In this document: one piece after another, positions 1-5,374 of the stretch | How the letters are laid out: each line of letters opens with the position of its first letter | Position numbering within the stretch: position 1 is the stretch's first letter | NCBI GenBank assembly: GCA_036564195.1 | Contig: DATCLA010000285.1 | Location: forward strand, 1 to 5,769 | Direction of reading: 5' to 3' | Source of the DNA: DATCLA01 sp036564195 | GTDB lineage: Bacteria; Bacillota; UBA4882; UBA8346 | Length of the DNA: 5,769 nucleotides | Notes under the pieces: model-generated | What the model saw: the letters and a program-made list of their open reading frames with translations, nothing else | Told to the model about the DNA's origin: nothing | Databases searched by the model: none | Position numbers and translations under genes: made by a program

Positions 1-1
1 C

Positions 2-358
2 GGTAAGATCGTGACTGGGTGCAGTAATTTATGTGCCAGCCATCGTCAGTTGACTGTGAATATGCTCCGCTTACTTTCGGAAAAAGCTTTGGCACTACAT
101 AGGAAAGTTGAGTATCTGGCCTTGGGGAGTCTCCGGGAGAAACTCTGCCATTTCCTCCTGGAGCAATATCGCAATACCGGAGAGACTCTTTTTATGCTAC
201 CGTTAAACCGTAATGAGCTGGCGGAGTTTTTAAATACCACCCGTCCGTCGCTGTCAAGGGAATTAGGGCGGATGCGGGATGAAGGCCTGATTGAATTTTA
301 CCGTTCATCAGTCCGGATCAAGGACTTGTCGGCTTTAAAACGGCAAGGTACCCGGTGA
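2..358 (+). CDS. Crp/Fnr-family transcriptional regulator, C-terminal part (5' end outside window)
   Basis: The frame is open to the left edge, so the gene starts upstream; the GTG at 11 is internal. The visible 118 or so residues match the second half of a Crp/Fnr protein. They begin at the end of the cyclic-nucleotide-like sensor domain and continue through the long dimerisation helix (NMLRLLSEKALALHRKVEYL) and the SLREKLCHFLL segment that opens the DNA-binding domain. A winged helix-turn-helix follows (LNRNELAEFLNTTRPSLSREL then GRMRDEGLIEF), with TTRPSLSREL as the recognition helix. Family members bind a palindromic operator as dimers and activate or repress transcription in response to a ligand, redox state or gas. 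The sensor domain is missing here, so the signal cannot be named. The cysteine near the visible start (TGCSNLC) is not enough to claim an iron-sulfur or haem sensor. The HMA-like gene lies 76 bases downstream on the same strand with no terminator between, so the two are probably co-transcribed. Confidence 0.93.
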   Translation, partial: GKIVTGCSNLCASHRQLTVNMLRLLSEKALALHRKVEYLALGSLREKLCHFLLEQYRNTGETLFMLPLNRNELAEFLNTTRPSLSRELGRMRDEGLIEFYRSSVRIKDLSALKRQGTR

Positions 359-434
359 CTTTCGCAGACCGCTTTACATGAAACGACGGTTTTAGGAAAA
401 GCTAACCCGAAAAACAGAGACTGGAGGCGGGAAG

Positions 435-665
435 ATGCCAAATTTGGAACAGCACTTTAGAATTGCCGGTCGGCAGCTTAATGCTGCGGAACGACAGCAC
501 CTTAAGGAAGTTTTAAGTAATTTGGAAGGTATCAACCAGGTTGAGTTTGATCCGGATATTAATCAAATCATTCTGAATTATACTCCGGGAATGGTTAATG
601 TTCAAATTTTAAAAACGGCCATTGAAACTTTGGGAATCGATCTCTCCGATCGGGGTGATGACTGA
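435..665 (+). CDS. small HMA-like (ferredoxin-like fold) protein lacking the CxxC metal site
   Basis: A 76-residue protein with a strong ribosome binding site (GGAGG at 423-427, 7 bases before ATG). The order of predicted elements is beta-alpha-beta-beta-alpha-beta: strand EQHFRIAGR, helix RQHLKEVLSNLE, strand INQVEFDPD, strand QIILNYTPG, helix NVQILKTAIETLG, short strand IDL. This is the fold and spacing of heavy-metal-associated domains of copper chaperones and P-type ATPases (VxFD followed by a strand, then an xxLxxAIExxG helix). The loop that normally carries GMxCxxC reads GRQLNAAE, and the protein has no cysteine at all, so it should not carry copper or zinc the classical way. It could be a degenerate chaperone, an interaction module, or a ligand sensor working with the Crp/Fnr regulator just upstream; these roles are inference. 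The gene is followed by an intrinsic terminator 32 bases past its stop. Confidence 0.8.
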   Translation: MPNLEQHFRIAGRQLNAAERQHLKEVLSNLEGINQVEFDPDINQIILNYTPGMVNVQILKTAIETLGIDLSDRGDD

Positions 666-697
666 GGCCGTAACTTTTTAAAGCGATTAGAAGTTAT

Positions 698-729
698 ATA
701 CCGGCTACACCAAGTAGGCCGGTATTTTT
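698..729 (+). terminator. intrinsic terminator after the Crp/Fnr - HMA-like unit
   Basis: A perfect 8-base-pair stem (ATACCGGC at 698-705 with GCCGGTAT at 718-725) encloses a 12-base loop and runs directly into a T-tract (725-729). It lies 33 bases after the stop of the HMA-like gene, as expected for the end of that transcript. Confidence 0.85.
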
Positions 730-769
730 ATTGGCCCAACCATATCAGATCCATCCTTGTTTCCGTGGG

Positions 770-796
770 CCGGTTGGTTTACAACCGGAGTTTTTT
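770..796 (+). terminator. second hairpin with T-run, probable tandem terminator
   Basis: A 7-base-pair perfect stem (CCGGTTG at 770-776 with CAACCGG at 782-788), a 5-base loop, two bases, then six Ts (791-796). It lies 41 bases after the first terminator and may act as a backup. A competing pairing exists upstream: CCAACC (736-741) is complementary to GGTTGG (772-777), which is most of the left arm. An attenuator-like arrangement is therefore possible but unproven. Confidence 0.6.
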
Positions 797-972
797 GTAA
801 AAATAGCCATTGCGGCAGGAACAATTACCTTTTTATGGAATTATATAAATATTTGAATTTGCTACTTATCATGATTAGCTTGATTTTTCCTTCCGGAAAG
901 GAATTTTTCAATTAGAAAGATATAACAAAATTAAAGGTGATCACCGGAGGTTTAAGGTAAAGGAGAGTAGTT

Positions 973-1551
973 ATGAAAAGAACATTACTGATTGGGTTTT
1001 TTTTGCTACTTAGTTCACTACCGGTCTTATCCGTAAACGAAATTCAACCTTATATTCAGATTATTAAGAATGACGGCGGTAAGATTTACGGAGCCGAAGA
1101 ACCACGCAATAATATTAAAAGCTCGTTACGGCTGGAATGGTTTGTCCTCAATGACCCCACTTGCCCGGTGCAACTGCTAAGCGCTGGGGTGCGGGAGTAT
1201 GAGCAGATCGGTTCCTATCCGGTTACCTATCATTACCAGGCGAATATTCAATTGCAAACCCATGAAGCGATTACGGCTTATCAGGTTAAATTTCATTTAT
1301 ATAATGTTTTCGGCCATTTTTTGGATGAACTGACAGTCCATGAAGTCCGGGATTTAGGAGCAAAAGAAGCTTATCAACAAAACGAGTATTTTGCCAGAAC
1401 CAATAGCCGAAATATGGGAGCGTTACTAAAAGTCATCGCTTATATCACCTTTATCCGGAAAGCCGACGGGACAATGTGGTCCTATAACCAACCGTTTATC
1501 GGTAAAATTATGGCTGATTTGACCGGTGAAAATAAGAAGTCCGGATTCTAA
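973..1551 (+). CDS. secreted protein of unknown function
   Basis: A 192-residue protein with a good ribosome binding site (AAAGGAG at 959-965, 7 bases before ATG). Residues 1-20 form a classic signal peptide: MKR, then a hydrophobic core LLIGFFLLLSSLPVL, with probable signal peptidase I cleavage after Ser20 (VLS before VNE). There is no lipobox cysteine, and the only cysteine is Cys64, so it is not a lipoprotein. The mature part looks beta-rich. It has a middle segment AYQVKFHLYNVFGHFLDEL followed by a VRDLGAKEAY turn, then a C-terminal AYITFIRKADGTMWSYN segment. Alternating hydrophobic strands ending in 'R-ADG-xW' suggest an immunoglobulin-like beta-sandwich acting outside the membrane. I do not recognise a named family, and no catalytic motif is visible. 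It is transcribed alone, converging on the PspC gene, so the neighbourhood gives no role. Confidence 0.8.
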   Translation: MKRTLLIGFFLLLSSLPVLSVNEIQPYIQIIKNDGGKIYGAEEPRNNIKSSLRLEWFVLNDPTCPVQLLSAGVREYEQIGSYPVTYHYQANIQLQTHEAITAYQVKFHLYNVFGHFLDELTVHEVRDLGAKEAYQQNEYFARTNSRNMGALLKVIAYITFIRKADGTMWSYNQPFIGKIMADLTGENKKSGF

Positions 1552-1558
1552 GCCAAGT

Positions 1559-2008
1559 TTATAACCGGGGATGCTTAATCAGTAAGCAGCAGCCGCAACT
1601 GATTAAAAGCAGCGGCCAGACGTATTTAGTCAGGTACCAGGGGAGACAATTCTTTAGCAAAAGGAATAAGCCTAATCCGATCAATAACCAACCAACCGCG
1701 TTTAATTTTATTGGTTGCCGGGACCGCTGTTTAGCTTCAGAATTTGTTCCCGCCACCGGCGCTTCGTAATCAGTCGGTGTAGTTTGGCCGGGGGTTTCGT
1801 TGGGACGTACGGTAATAGTTGGGGCATCCGGAATGATTAACCAGGCAATAAGATAAGCCAGCACTCCGCCACCGCCGAAAAAGACCGCCAAAATCCATAA
1901 TAGCCTGATGAGAGTGACATCAATCTGAAAATATTCTGCTAATCCTCCGGCGACTCCGCCGATGATCCGGTGTTCCCGGGAACGGTATAATTGTCGGGAA
2001 TTAATCAT
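1559..2008 (-). CDS. PspC-domain membrane protein
   Basis: A 149-residue protein. Residues 7-60 are a PspC domain: LYRSREHRIIGGVAGGLAEYF, then the IDVTLIRLLWIL segment, a glycine stretch FFGGGG, and a hydrophobic helix ending AYLIAWLIIP. In the family this domain is a small membrane element linked to envelope stress responses, first known from the phage-shock PspBC pair, and common in Firmicutes. A polar linker rich in Thr, Pro and Gln follows (61-100). Two more hydrophobic segments (about 104-118 and 129-144) have the GWLLIGLGLFLL and WPLLLISCG pattern typical of C-terminal membrane domains attached to PspC or LiaF-type proteins. The start at 2008 is chosen because AAAGGA (2017-2022) is 8 bases before it and because the domain begins there. 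The ATG at 2017 overlaps that site, and the further upstream extension does not look like PspC. No pspA or liaRS-type gene is in the window. Confidence 0.88.
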   Translation of the reverse strand: MINSRQLYRSREHRIIGGVAGGLAEYFQIDVTLIRLLWILAVFFGGGGVLAYLIAWLIIPDAPTITVRPNETPGQTTPTDYEAPVAGTNSEAKQRSRQPIKLNAVGWLLIGLGLFLLLKNCLPWYLTKYVWPLLLISCGCCLLIKHPRL

Positions 2009-2016
2009 GAACTTCA

Positions 2017-2022
2017 TCCTTT
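2017..2022 (-). promoter_or_regulatory. ribosome binding site deciding the PspC start
   Basis: On the minus strand this reads AAAGGA, 8 bases before the ATG at 2006-2008. It overlaps the in-frame ATG at 2015-2017, which therefore cannot be the start served by it. Confidence 0.65.
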
Positions 2023-2179
2023 CAGGGCAATAGCCATTAGAAGTTAATAGTACCTTCGCAATATTCGCCGGATTTCGATTAATCCCTGCCCGCTTCCGCC
2101 ACACTGACCTAAACTATGACCAAGCGTTTAGTCAAACCAGAGATCCGCGTTTTAAAGTTAATTCTGAGGTTGTTCAGTC

Positions 2180-2195
2180 AGTCTGGACTATTATA
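2180..2195 (-). promoter_or_regulatory. possible promoter element and operator-like palindrome upstream of the PspC gene
   Basis: The minus strand has a consensus -10 hexamer TATAAT (2190-2195), immediately followed by AGTCCAGACT (2180-2189), a 4+4 inverted repeat with a 2-base centre. The position, about 180 bases before the PspC start, fits a promoter with an operator at the initiation site. No good -35 hexamer lies 16-18 bases upstream, so the call is weak. A TTGACT on the same strand at 2130-2135 lacks a matching -10. Confidence 0.3.
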
Positions 2196-2285
2196 TTTGA
2201 TGACGAAAAAATTACCGATTAAGTAAACAGCCATATTGCGTTAGACAGATACACAGCTGGTTTCTTGTTACAGTAATTAATAAAT

Positions 2286-2696
2286 TTATGGGTTTAAATT
2301 TTCCAGCTCACCAGTTTCGAAATTCAACCGCCGGTAAAAGCAGTTGCGTGCTTCGCCACGGCTGTTTTTGGTATGACAGATTCCGCCGCGGCGAGGGCGG
2401 ACCCGATATAACAGTGAGTTTTGTTCGCAGTTGACGTAGATATCCACAAGGTCAAAGACTGCGCCGGAAGTTTTACCCTTTTCCCAAAGCTCATTGCGGG
2501 AAGTGGACCAGAAAACCGCGGTTTTGGTAGCGATGGCTGTCTGGAGCGCCAGTTCGTTAACATAAGCTATTAAGATGACTTCTTGAGTATCAGCGTTTTG
2601 TACGGCAACTGGGATTACATCCCGGCAACGGGCAGCGATTTTGGCAATTTTAGAAAAGTCCAGTTGCAGAGTTGTCCCTTCTTCGAGTTGGTTCAT
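2286..2696 (-). CDS. hisI: HisI-family phosphoribosyl-AMP cyclohydrolase, variant metal motif
   Basis: A 136-residue protein with HisI-type motifs in order: DVIPVAVQNADTQEVILIAYVN (26-47), FWSTSRNELWEKGKTSG (62-78), NCEQNSLLYRVRP (89-101), GGICHTK (104-110) and NCFYRR (118-123). HisI opens the adenine ring of phosphoribosyl-AMP in histidine synthesis, in the cytoplasm, using one zinc held by three cysteines plus magnesium. The three cysteines are kept (Cys90, Cys107, Cys119). The usual DCDxD acidic motif is instead NCEQN, and the usual SRSR is STSR, so the magnesium-binding acids are largely missing. No hisA, hisF, hisE or other his gene is nearby. It may be a genuine but divergent HisI from a subfamily with this signature, or a paralog with another amidohydrolase role. 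The start at 2696 is preferred because GGAGG (2706-2710) lies 9 bases before it; the ATG at 2714 precedes that site. It is divergent from the DUF692 gene. Confidence 0.87.
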   Translation of the reverse strand: MNQLEEGTTLQLDFSKIAKIAARCRDVIPVAVQNADTQEVILIAYVNELALQTAIATKTAVFWSTSRNELWEKGKTSGAVFDLVDIYVNCEQNSLLYRVRPRRGGICHTKNSRGEARNCFYRRLNFETGELENLNP

Positions 2697-2856
2697 ATCT
2701 TTATTCCTCCACAAGTTTGGTGTTCCTATTCAATATAACATAACCGGACGGTAAAATTCCAACAAAATCGGTTATACCGTGCAGGACTTTTAATTAAGTA
2801 AGGTTAAGGTATGATAAAAGTTAAATTGTTACAATCTGAAACGAGGTAAAGAGCAG
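2697..2856. promoter_or_regulatory. shared divergent upstream region of the HisI-like and DUF692 genes
   Basis: This 160-base region must hold the promoters of both genes. Two interlocking inverted repeats are visible: ATAACCG (2740-2746) with CGGTTAT (2769-2775), and ACGGTA (2748-2753) with TACCGT (2775-2780). Their centres nearly coincide around 2758-2764. For the rightward gene, TATGAT followed by AAAAG (2810-2815) is a plausible -10, with only a poor -35 (TTTTAA, 2788-2793). For the leftward gene, TATATT (2732-2737, minus strand) is a possible -10, with TTGGAA (2757-2762, minus strand) 19 bases upstream. That pair would place the inverted repeats across the promoter. Confidence 0.4.
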
Positions 2857-3717
2857 ATGTTAAAATTGGCCGTTAATTTTTCTGAAAGTTTACTCAATTT
2901 ACTCCAGCAAAATCCGGGGATTCCGGTTGATTATATCAAAGTCCCGACGATCCCCTTTCCCGATTGTTTTTCCCAGTTCGAGCAGGGGGAAAAATGGCGA
3001 AAACTGCTGCCGCATCCGGCCCAGCCAGGGGTGATTGCCTTAGGCCACCCCCAACCCCAACAGCAGTTCAATCCGGAACTGGTGGGTGAGATTATCCGCC
3101 GTACCAATCCGTCCTATCTTTCGACCCATTTGGAAGCCCAAGTTGCCTACTTTCCGGAATTTCGGCAGTTGCAACATATTAATCATCCGGAATTAAAGCA
3201 GGTAATGTTAAAGAGGTTTTTGACGGCAATCAAGAAAGTCAAGGCAACAACCGGACTTCCTTTGATCTTAGAAAACTTTCCTTACTATTTATGGTTAAAT
3301 CATTTCCGGACCGCTGCGGAACCACAGTTCATAGCAGAACTTTGTACGGCAGGCGATTGCGGTTTGTTATTGGATATCGCCCATGCCCGGTGCAGCGCCG
3401 CTTCTTTGGGGTGGGACGATCAGGACTATATCTTTGCCCTTCCTTTAGAACGCCTGCGTGAGGTTCACTTAGCAGGTGTCGGAAAGTGTGAATATGGTAT
3501 TTGCGACACCCATACCGCTTTGGAAGATTGGGATTATCAGTTGCTCCAAGCAGTTTTAGAGCGGGCTAAACCGGAGATTATAACTTTGGAATACGGCGGA
3601 ATGCCCGAACAAATCCGGGATCTGAACGGTAAATTAAGACCAGTCTCCCGGAATTGCCAATCCGAGCTTGAGACAATGATCTTCCGGCTCCGGGAGTTAA
3701 TTGAGGGAGTTTTGTAA
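2857..3717 (+). CDS. DUF692/MNIO-family multinuclear iron oxidase-like TIM-barrel protein
   Basis: A 286-residue protein; CGAGGT (2842-2847) lies 9 bases before ATG. Segments match the DUF692 (MNIO) family, a xylose-isomerase-like TIM barrel binding two or three iron ions: VNFSESLLNLL near the start, STHLE (89-93), PLILENFPYY (135-144), GLLLDIAHARCSAASLG (169-185), LREVHLAG (200-207), DTHT (217-220), DYQLLQAVLE (226-235), ITLEYGG (242-248). Probable metal ligands are His91, Glu139, Asp173, His176, His204, Asp217, His219 and Glu245. The length is normal for the family. Characterised members (methanobactin MbnB, TglH) oxidise cysteines in a peptide substrate, usually helped by a small partner protein. 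This protein looks like a shorter clostridial branch with DIAHAR in place of the common D-N-N motif. Neither a cysteine-rich precursor nor a partner gene is visible here, so its substrate is unknown. It is transcribed alone, with the HisI-like gene divergent. Confidence 0.8.
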   Translation: MLKLAVNFSESLLNLLQQNPGIPVDYIKVPTIPFPDCFSQFEQGEKWRKLLPHPAQPGVIALGHPQPQQQFNPELVGEIIRRTNPSYLSTHLEAQVAYFPEFRQLQHINHPELKQVMLKRFLTAIKKVKATTGLPLILENFPYYLWLNHFRTAAEPQFIAELCTAGDCGLLLDIAHARCSAASLGWDDQDYIFALPLERLREVHLAGVGKCEYGICDTHTALEDWDYQLLQAVLERAKPEIITLEYGGMPEQIRDLNGKLRPVSRNCQSELETMIFRLRELIEGVL

Positions 3718-3740
3718 TTCAAATTTTCTTATAATTAATC

Positions 3741-3750
3741 GACCTAGGTC
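3741..3750. repeat. 10-base perfect palindrome between DUF692 and MFS genes
   Basis: GACCTAGGTC is its own reverse complement. It lies 23 bases after the DUF692 stop in a 124-base gap between convergent genes. No T-run follows on either strand, so it is not an intrinsic terminator. A further weak inverted repeat (TTTACA 3765-3770, TGTAAA 3790-3795) lies to the right. Chance cannot be excluded. Confidence 0.35.
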
Positions 3751-3841
3751 TCAGTCACAATATGTTTACATCGATTTATTGGTTGTAATTGTAAAACAGC
3801 TCAAATTAAGAGTCCTGATGCTTAAAGAAGAGTGATGAAGA

Positions 3842-5113
3842 CTAGATCGAGGTTTTACGGACCAAATCATAAGCTATAGTTACCCCGGCGCCCATTATTG
3901 CAGTGGCGCAGATTAATGCACCTTGAATATTTATATTGGGAAATTTTACCAGCAACATACTGATTAACGGTCCTAACGCGCCGGCCAGATTGCCGATTAC
4001 CGTGTTCATGCCGACAAACCGAGAACGGTTTTTAAAAGGAGACATCCTTAAGACCATATATGAAAAACAGATCATATAGGCGTTGCCGCTAAAGCCCCAG
4101 AGCATGGAAGCTAGAATCAGCCAGATAAACCTTGAGGAAAGAGCCCAGATTAATGGGGGGAATAACGCTAAAGTGGTACTAAAAAGCAAAGCATAACGGA
4201 AACCCCAGTGGTCGGAGATATAACCACCGGCATAAGAACCGACGAAGGCGGTCAACCCGGAAAGAATAGTGATAGTGCTGACTGTAGAATTGCTGAACCC
4301 TAACTGTTGTATCTGTCGTAGGGTAAATAAAGGGATTGCCATGGAATAACCAATGTGAAAAATGAACACCGCCAGACAACACAGACTAAAAATCCGGCCG
4401 TATTCGGGATCAAGGAACGGTTGGAGATTCCCTGCTAAGTCCAGTTGAAACAGGCGAGAATTGTTACTGCGCACCTTGGTTCTGTCCTCACCCGGTTCCC
4501 AGTCGACCGGCTCGACATGCTTGGCGAGATAATAAAAGGAGACTGCTGTACAAAGAAACGAGATTATGAAGGTGCCGGTGAAAGCCGGTAAGAAGGGAAA
4601 CCGGGACAAAGCGATTCCGGTGAAGCTGGTCCCCAATAAGGTAGTGAAACCGGTCAGCGCATTCCTGACCCCAAAAAAACGGCCCTGCTTTTCTTCAGGT
4701 ACAATGTTGCACATCATCGGCGACCAGGTTAAACCACAATAAGAACTGGGAATATAGAAGATCCCCCACAAGGTGAAAAAGGCCCAGGCATGGATGTTAG
4801 CAGGTAGAAAAGGGACAAAGGCAATGACTAATATCAGCAGCCGTACGGCGATGCTGGGTGGTATCAATAAAATTTTTTTCCTTTGAAAACTATTGGCGTA
4901 GGCAGTACCTAACAAGGTAAAAATACAGGTAACAGTAGGCTGGACAGCAGTGATCAAATTTACCAATTCCGGCGGGCCGTTGAAACGAAGAATATACAAT
5001 CCAAGGTAGGGAATTGTTGCTCCCAACATTATGGCATAGAACATGCCATCAATCATTGAATAACGGATATTACGCTTTAATAAGCGGGCTTGGACTTTTC
5101 TGTTAATTAACAT
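3842..5113 (-). CDS. major facilitator superfamily (MFS) transporter
   Basis: A 423-residue integral membrane protein with about 12 hydrophobic helices in two groups of six, separated by a charged cytoplasmic loop (about 198-243, including EPVDWEPGEDRTKVR). This is the layout and length of an MFS secondary transporter. The loop between helices 8 and 9 has the MFS signature-like GGYISDHWGFRYA (296-308). The matching loop between helices 2 and 3 (GTAYANSFQRKK, 69-80) is degenerate but keeps its basic end. EEKQGRFFGVRNALTGF (140-156) and KNRSRFVGMNTVIGNLAGALGP (361-382) are equivalent 'R-F-G-NxxxG' segments in the two halves. The substrate cannot be read from sequence; drug or metabolite export is common in this type, as is sugar uptake. 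The start at 5113 has GGAG 7 bases upstream (5121-5124). It is transcribed alone, away from the glycosyltransferase remnant. Confidence 0.9.
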   Translation of the reverse strand: MLINRKVQARLLKRNIRYSMIDGMFYAIMLGATIPYLGLYILRFNGPPELVNLITAVQPTVTCIFTLLGTAYANSFQRKKILLIPPSIAVRLLILVIAFVPFLPANIHAWAFFTLWGIFYIPSSYCGLTWSPMMCNIVPEEKQGRFFGVRNALTGFTTLLGTSFTGIALSRFPFLPAFTGTFIISFLCTAVSFYYLAKHVEPVDWEPGEDRTKVRSNNSRLFQLDLAGNLQPFLDPEYGRIFSLCCLAVFIFHIGYSMAIPLFTLRQIQQLGFSNSTVSTITILSGLTAFVGSYAGGYISDHWGFRYALLFSTTLALFPPLIWALSSRFIWLILASMLWGFSGNAYMICFSYMVLRMSPFKNRSRFVGMNTVIGNLAGALGPLISMLLVKFPNINIQGALICATAIMGAGVTIAYDLVRKTSI

Positions 5114-5374
5114 CGGTTTACTCCGAATTCATCCTACCTCTATTGATAATTAATTCGGGCTAATTAGAAAAAAACCTCTTTTAAAGCCGGTATTAATCAG
5201 TACTAAACTTAACTCTAGATGGGAAATTTTGGAAATACAGGTAGGAATAATCGATTTCATTTCGAATTAATATTAACATATTTTAAATTATTTTTTGCAT
5301 AGAGGTTAACTAATTGCTTTGCCACAGCTAACAGCAACTATGTTAATGATGTAAATGTGGCCGGGAGGTGAATG
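5114..5374. other. AT-rich divergent intergenic region
   Basis: No gene is supported. The stretch should contain the promoter of the MFS gene (leftward) and the former promoter of the glycosyltransferase remnant (rightward), but no convincing -35/-10 pair is visible. TATGTT (5339-5344) with TTGCTT 19 bases upstream is the best rightward candidate and is weak. Short palindromes occur: CTAATTAG (5160-5167) and TTAATATTAA (5267-5276). AT-rich runs dominate 5260-5300. The base composition is clearly more AT-rich than the genes on either side. Confidence 0.4.

Larger units (their letters stand above)
666..972. other. 307-base intergenic region with hairpins and palindromes, no gene
   Basis: No convincing coding frame is present. 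The stretch holds the terminator at 698-729 and a second hairpin plus T-run at 770-796. A third, AT-rich hairpin lies at 887-903 (TTCCTT/AAGGAA, loop CCGGA) followed by five Ts; its flanks TTGA (880-883) and TCAA (908-911) are also complementary. A perfect 10-base palindrome GGTGATCACC (936-945) sits just before the ribosome binding site of the next gene. A GGAGG at 946-950 has no start codon at working distance, so the functional site for the next gene is AAAGGAG at 959-965. A TATAAA at 844-849 could be a -10 element, but no good -35 lies upstream of it. The promoter of the secreted-protein gene is therefore probably somewhere in 800-930 but cannot be fixed by eye. Confidence 0.6.

Noticed and set aside
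46..240. Minus-strand open frame of 64 codons
   Set aside because: It lies wholly inside the Crp/Fnr coding region on the other strand, has no ribosome binding site, and its protein resembles nothing.
853..881. TTGAAT followed 17 bases later by TAGCTT as promoter of the secreted-protein gene
   Set aside because: The -10 match is poor; the AT-rich context makes such matches likely by chance.
2009..2104. N-terminal extension of the PspC protein to the ATG at 2104
   Set aside because: The extension does not look like PspC sequence, and a good ribosome binding site sits inside it, serving the ATG at 2008.
2324..2563. Second open frame inside the HisI-like gene
   Set aside because: Same-strand shadow frame; all HisI motifs are in the other frame.
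2697..2714. Upstream ATG (2714) for the HisI-like gene
   Set aside because: It precedes the GGAGG site at 2706-2710, which is correctly spaced for the ATG at 2696.
2697..2856. Riboswitch or T-box leader in the HisI-like/DUF692 intergenic region
   Set aside because: No recognised riboswitch core or T-box sequence is present, and the region is too short for both a promoter and a large aptamer.
3537..3722. Minus-strand frame over the end of the DUF692 gene
   Set aside because: Antisense shadow of a clear coding region, without recognisable protein features.
4179..4382. Small frame inside the MFS gene
   Set aside because: Shifted shadow of the transporter frame; no ribosome binding site or family resemblance.
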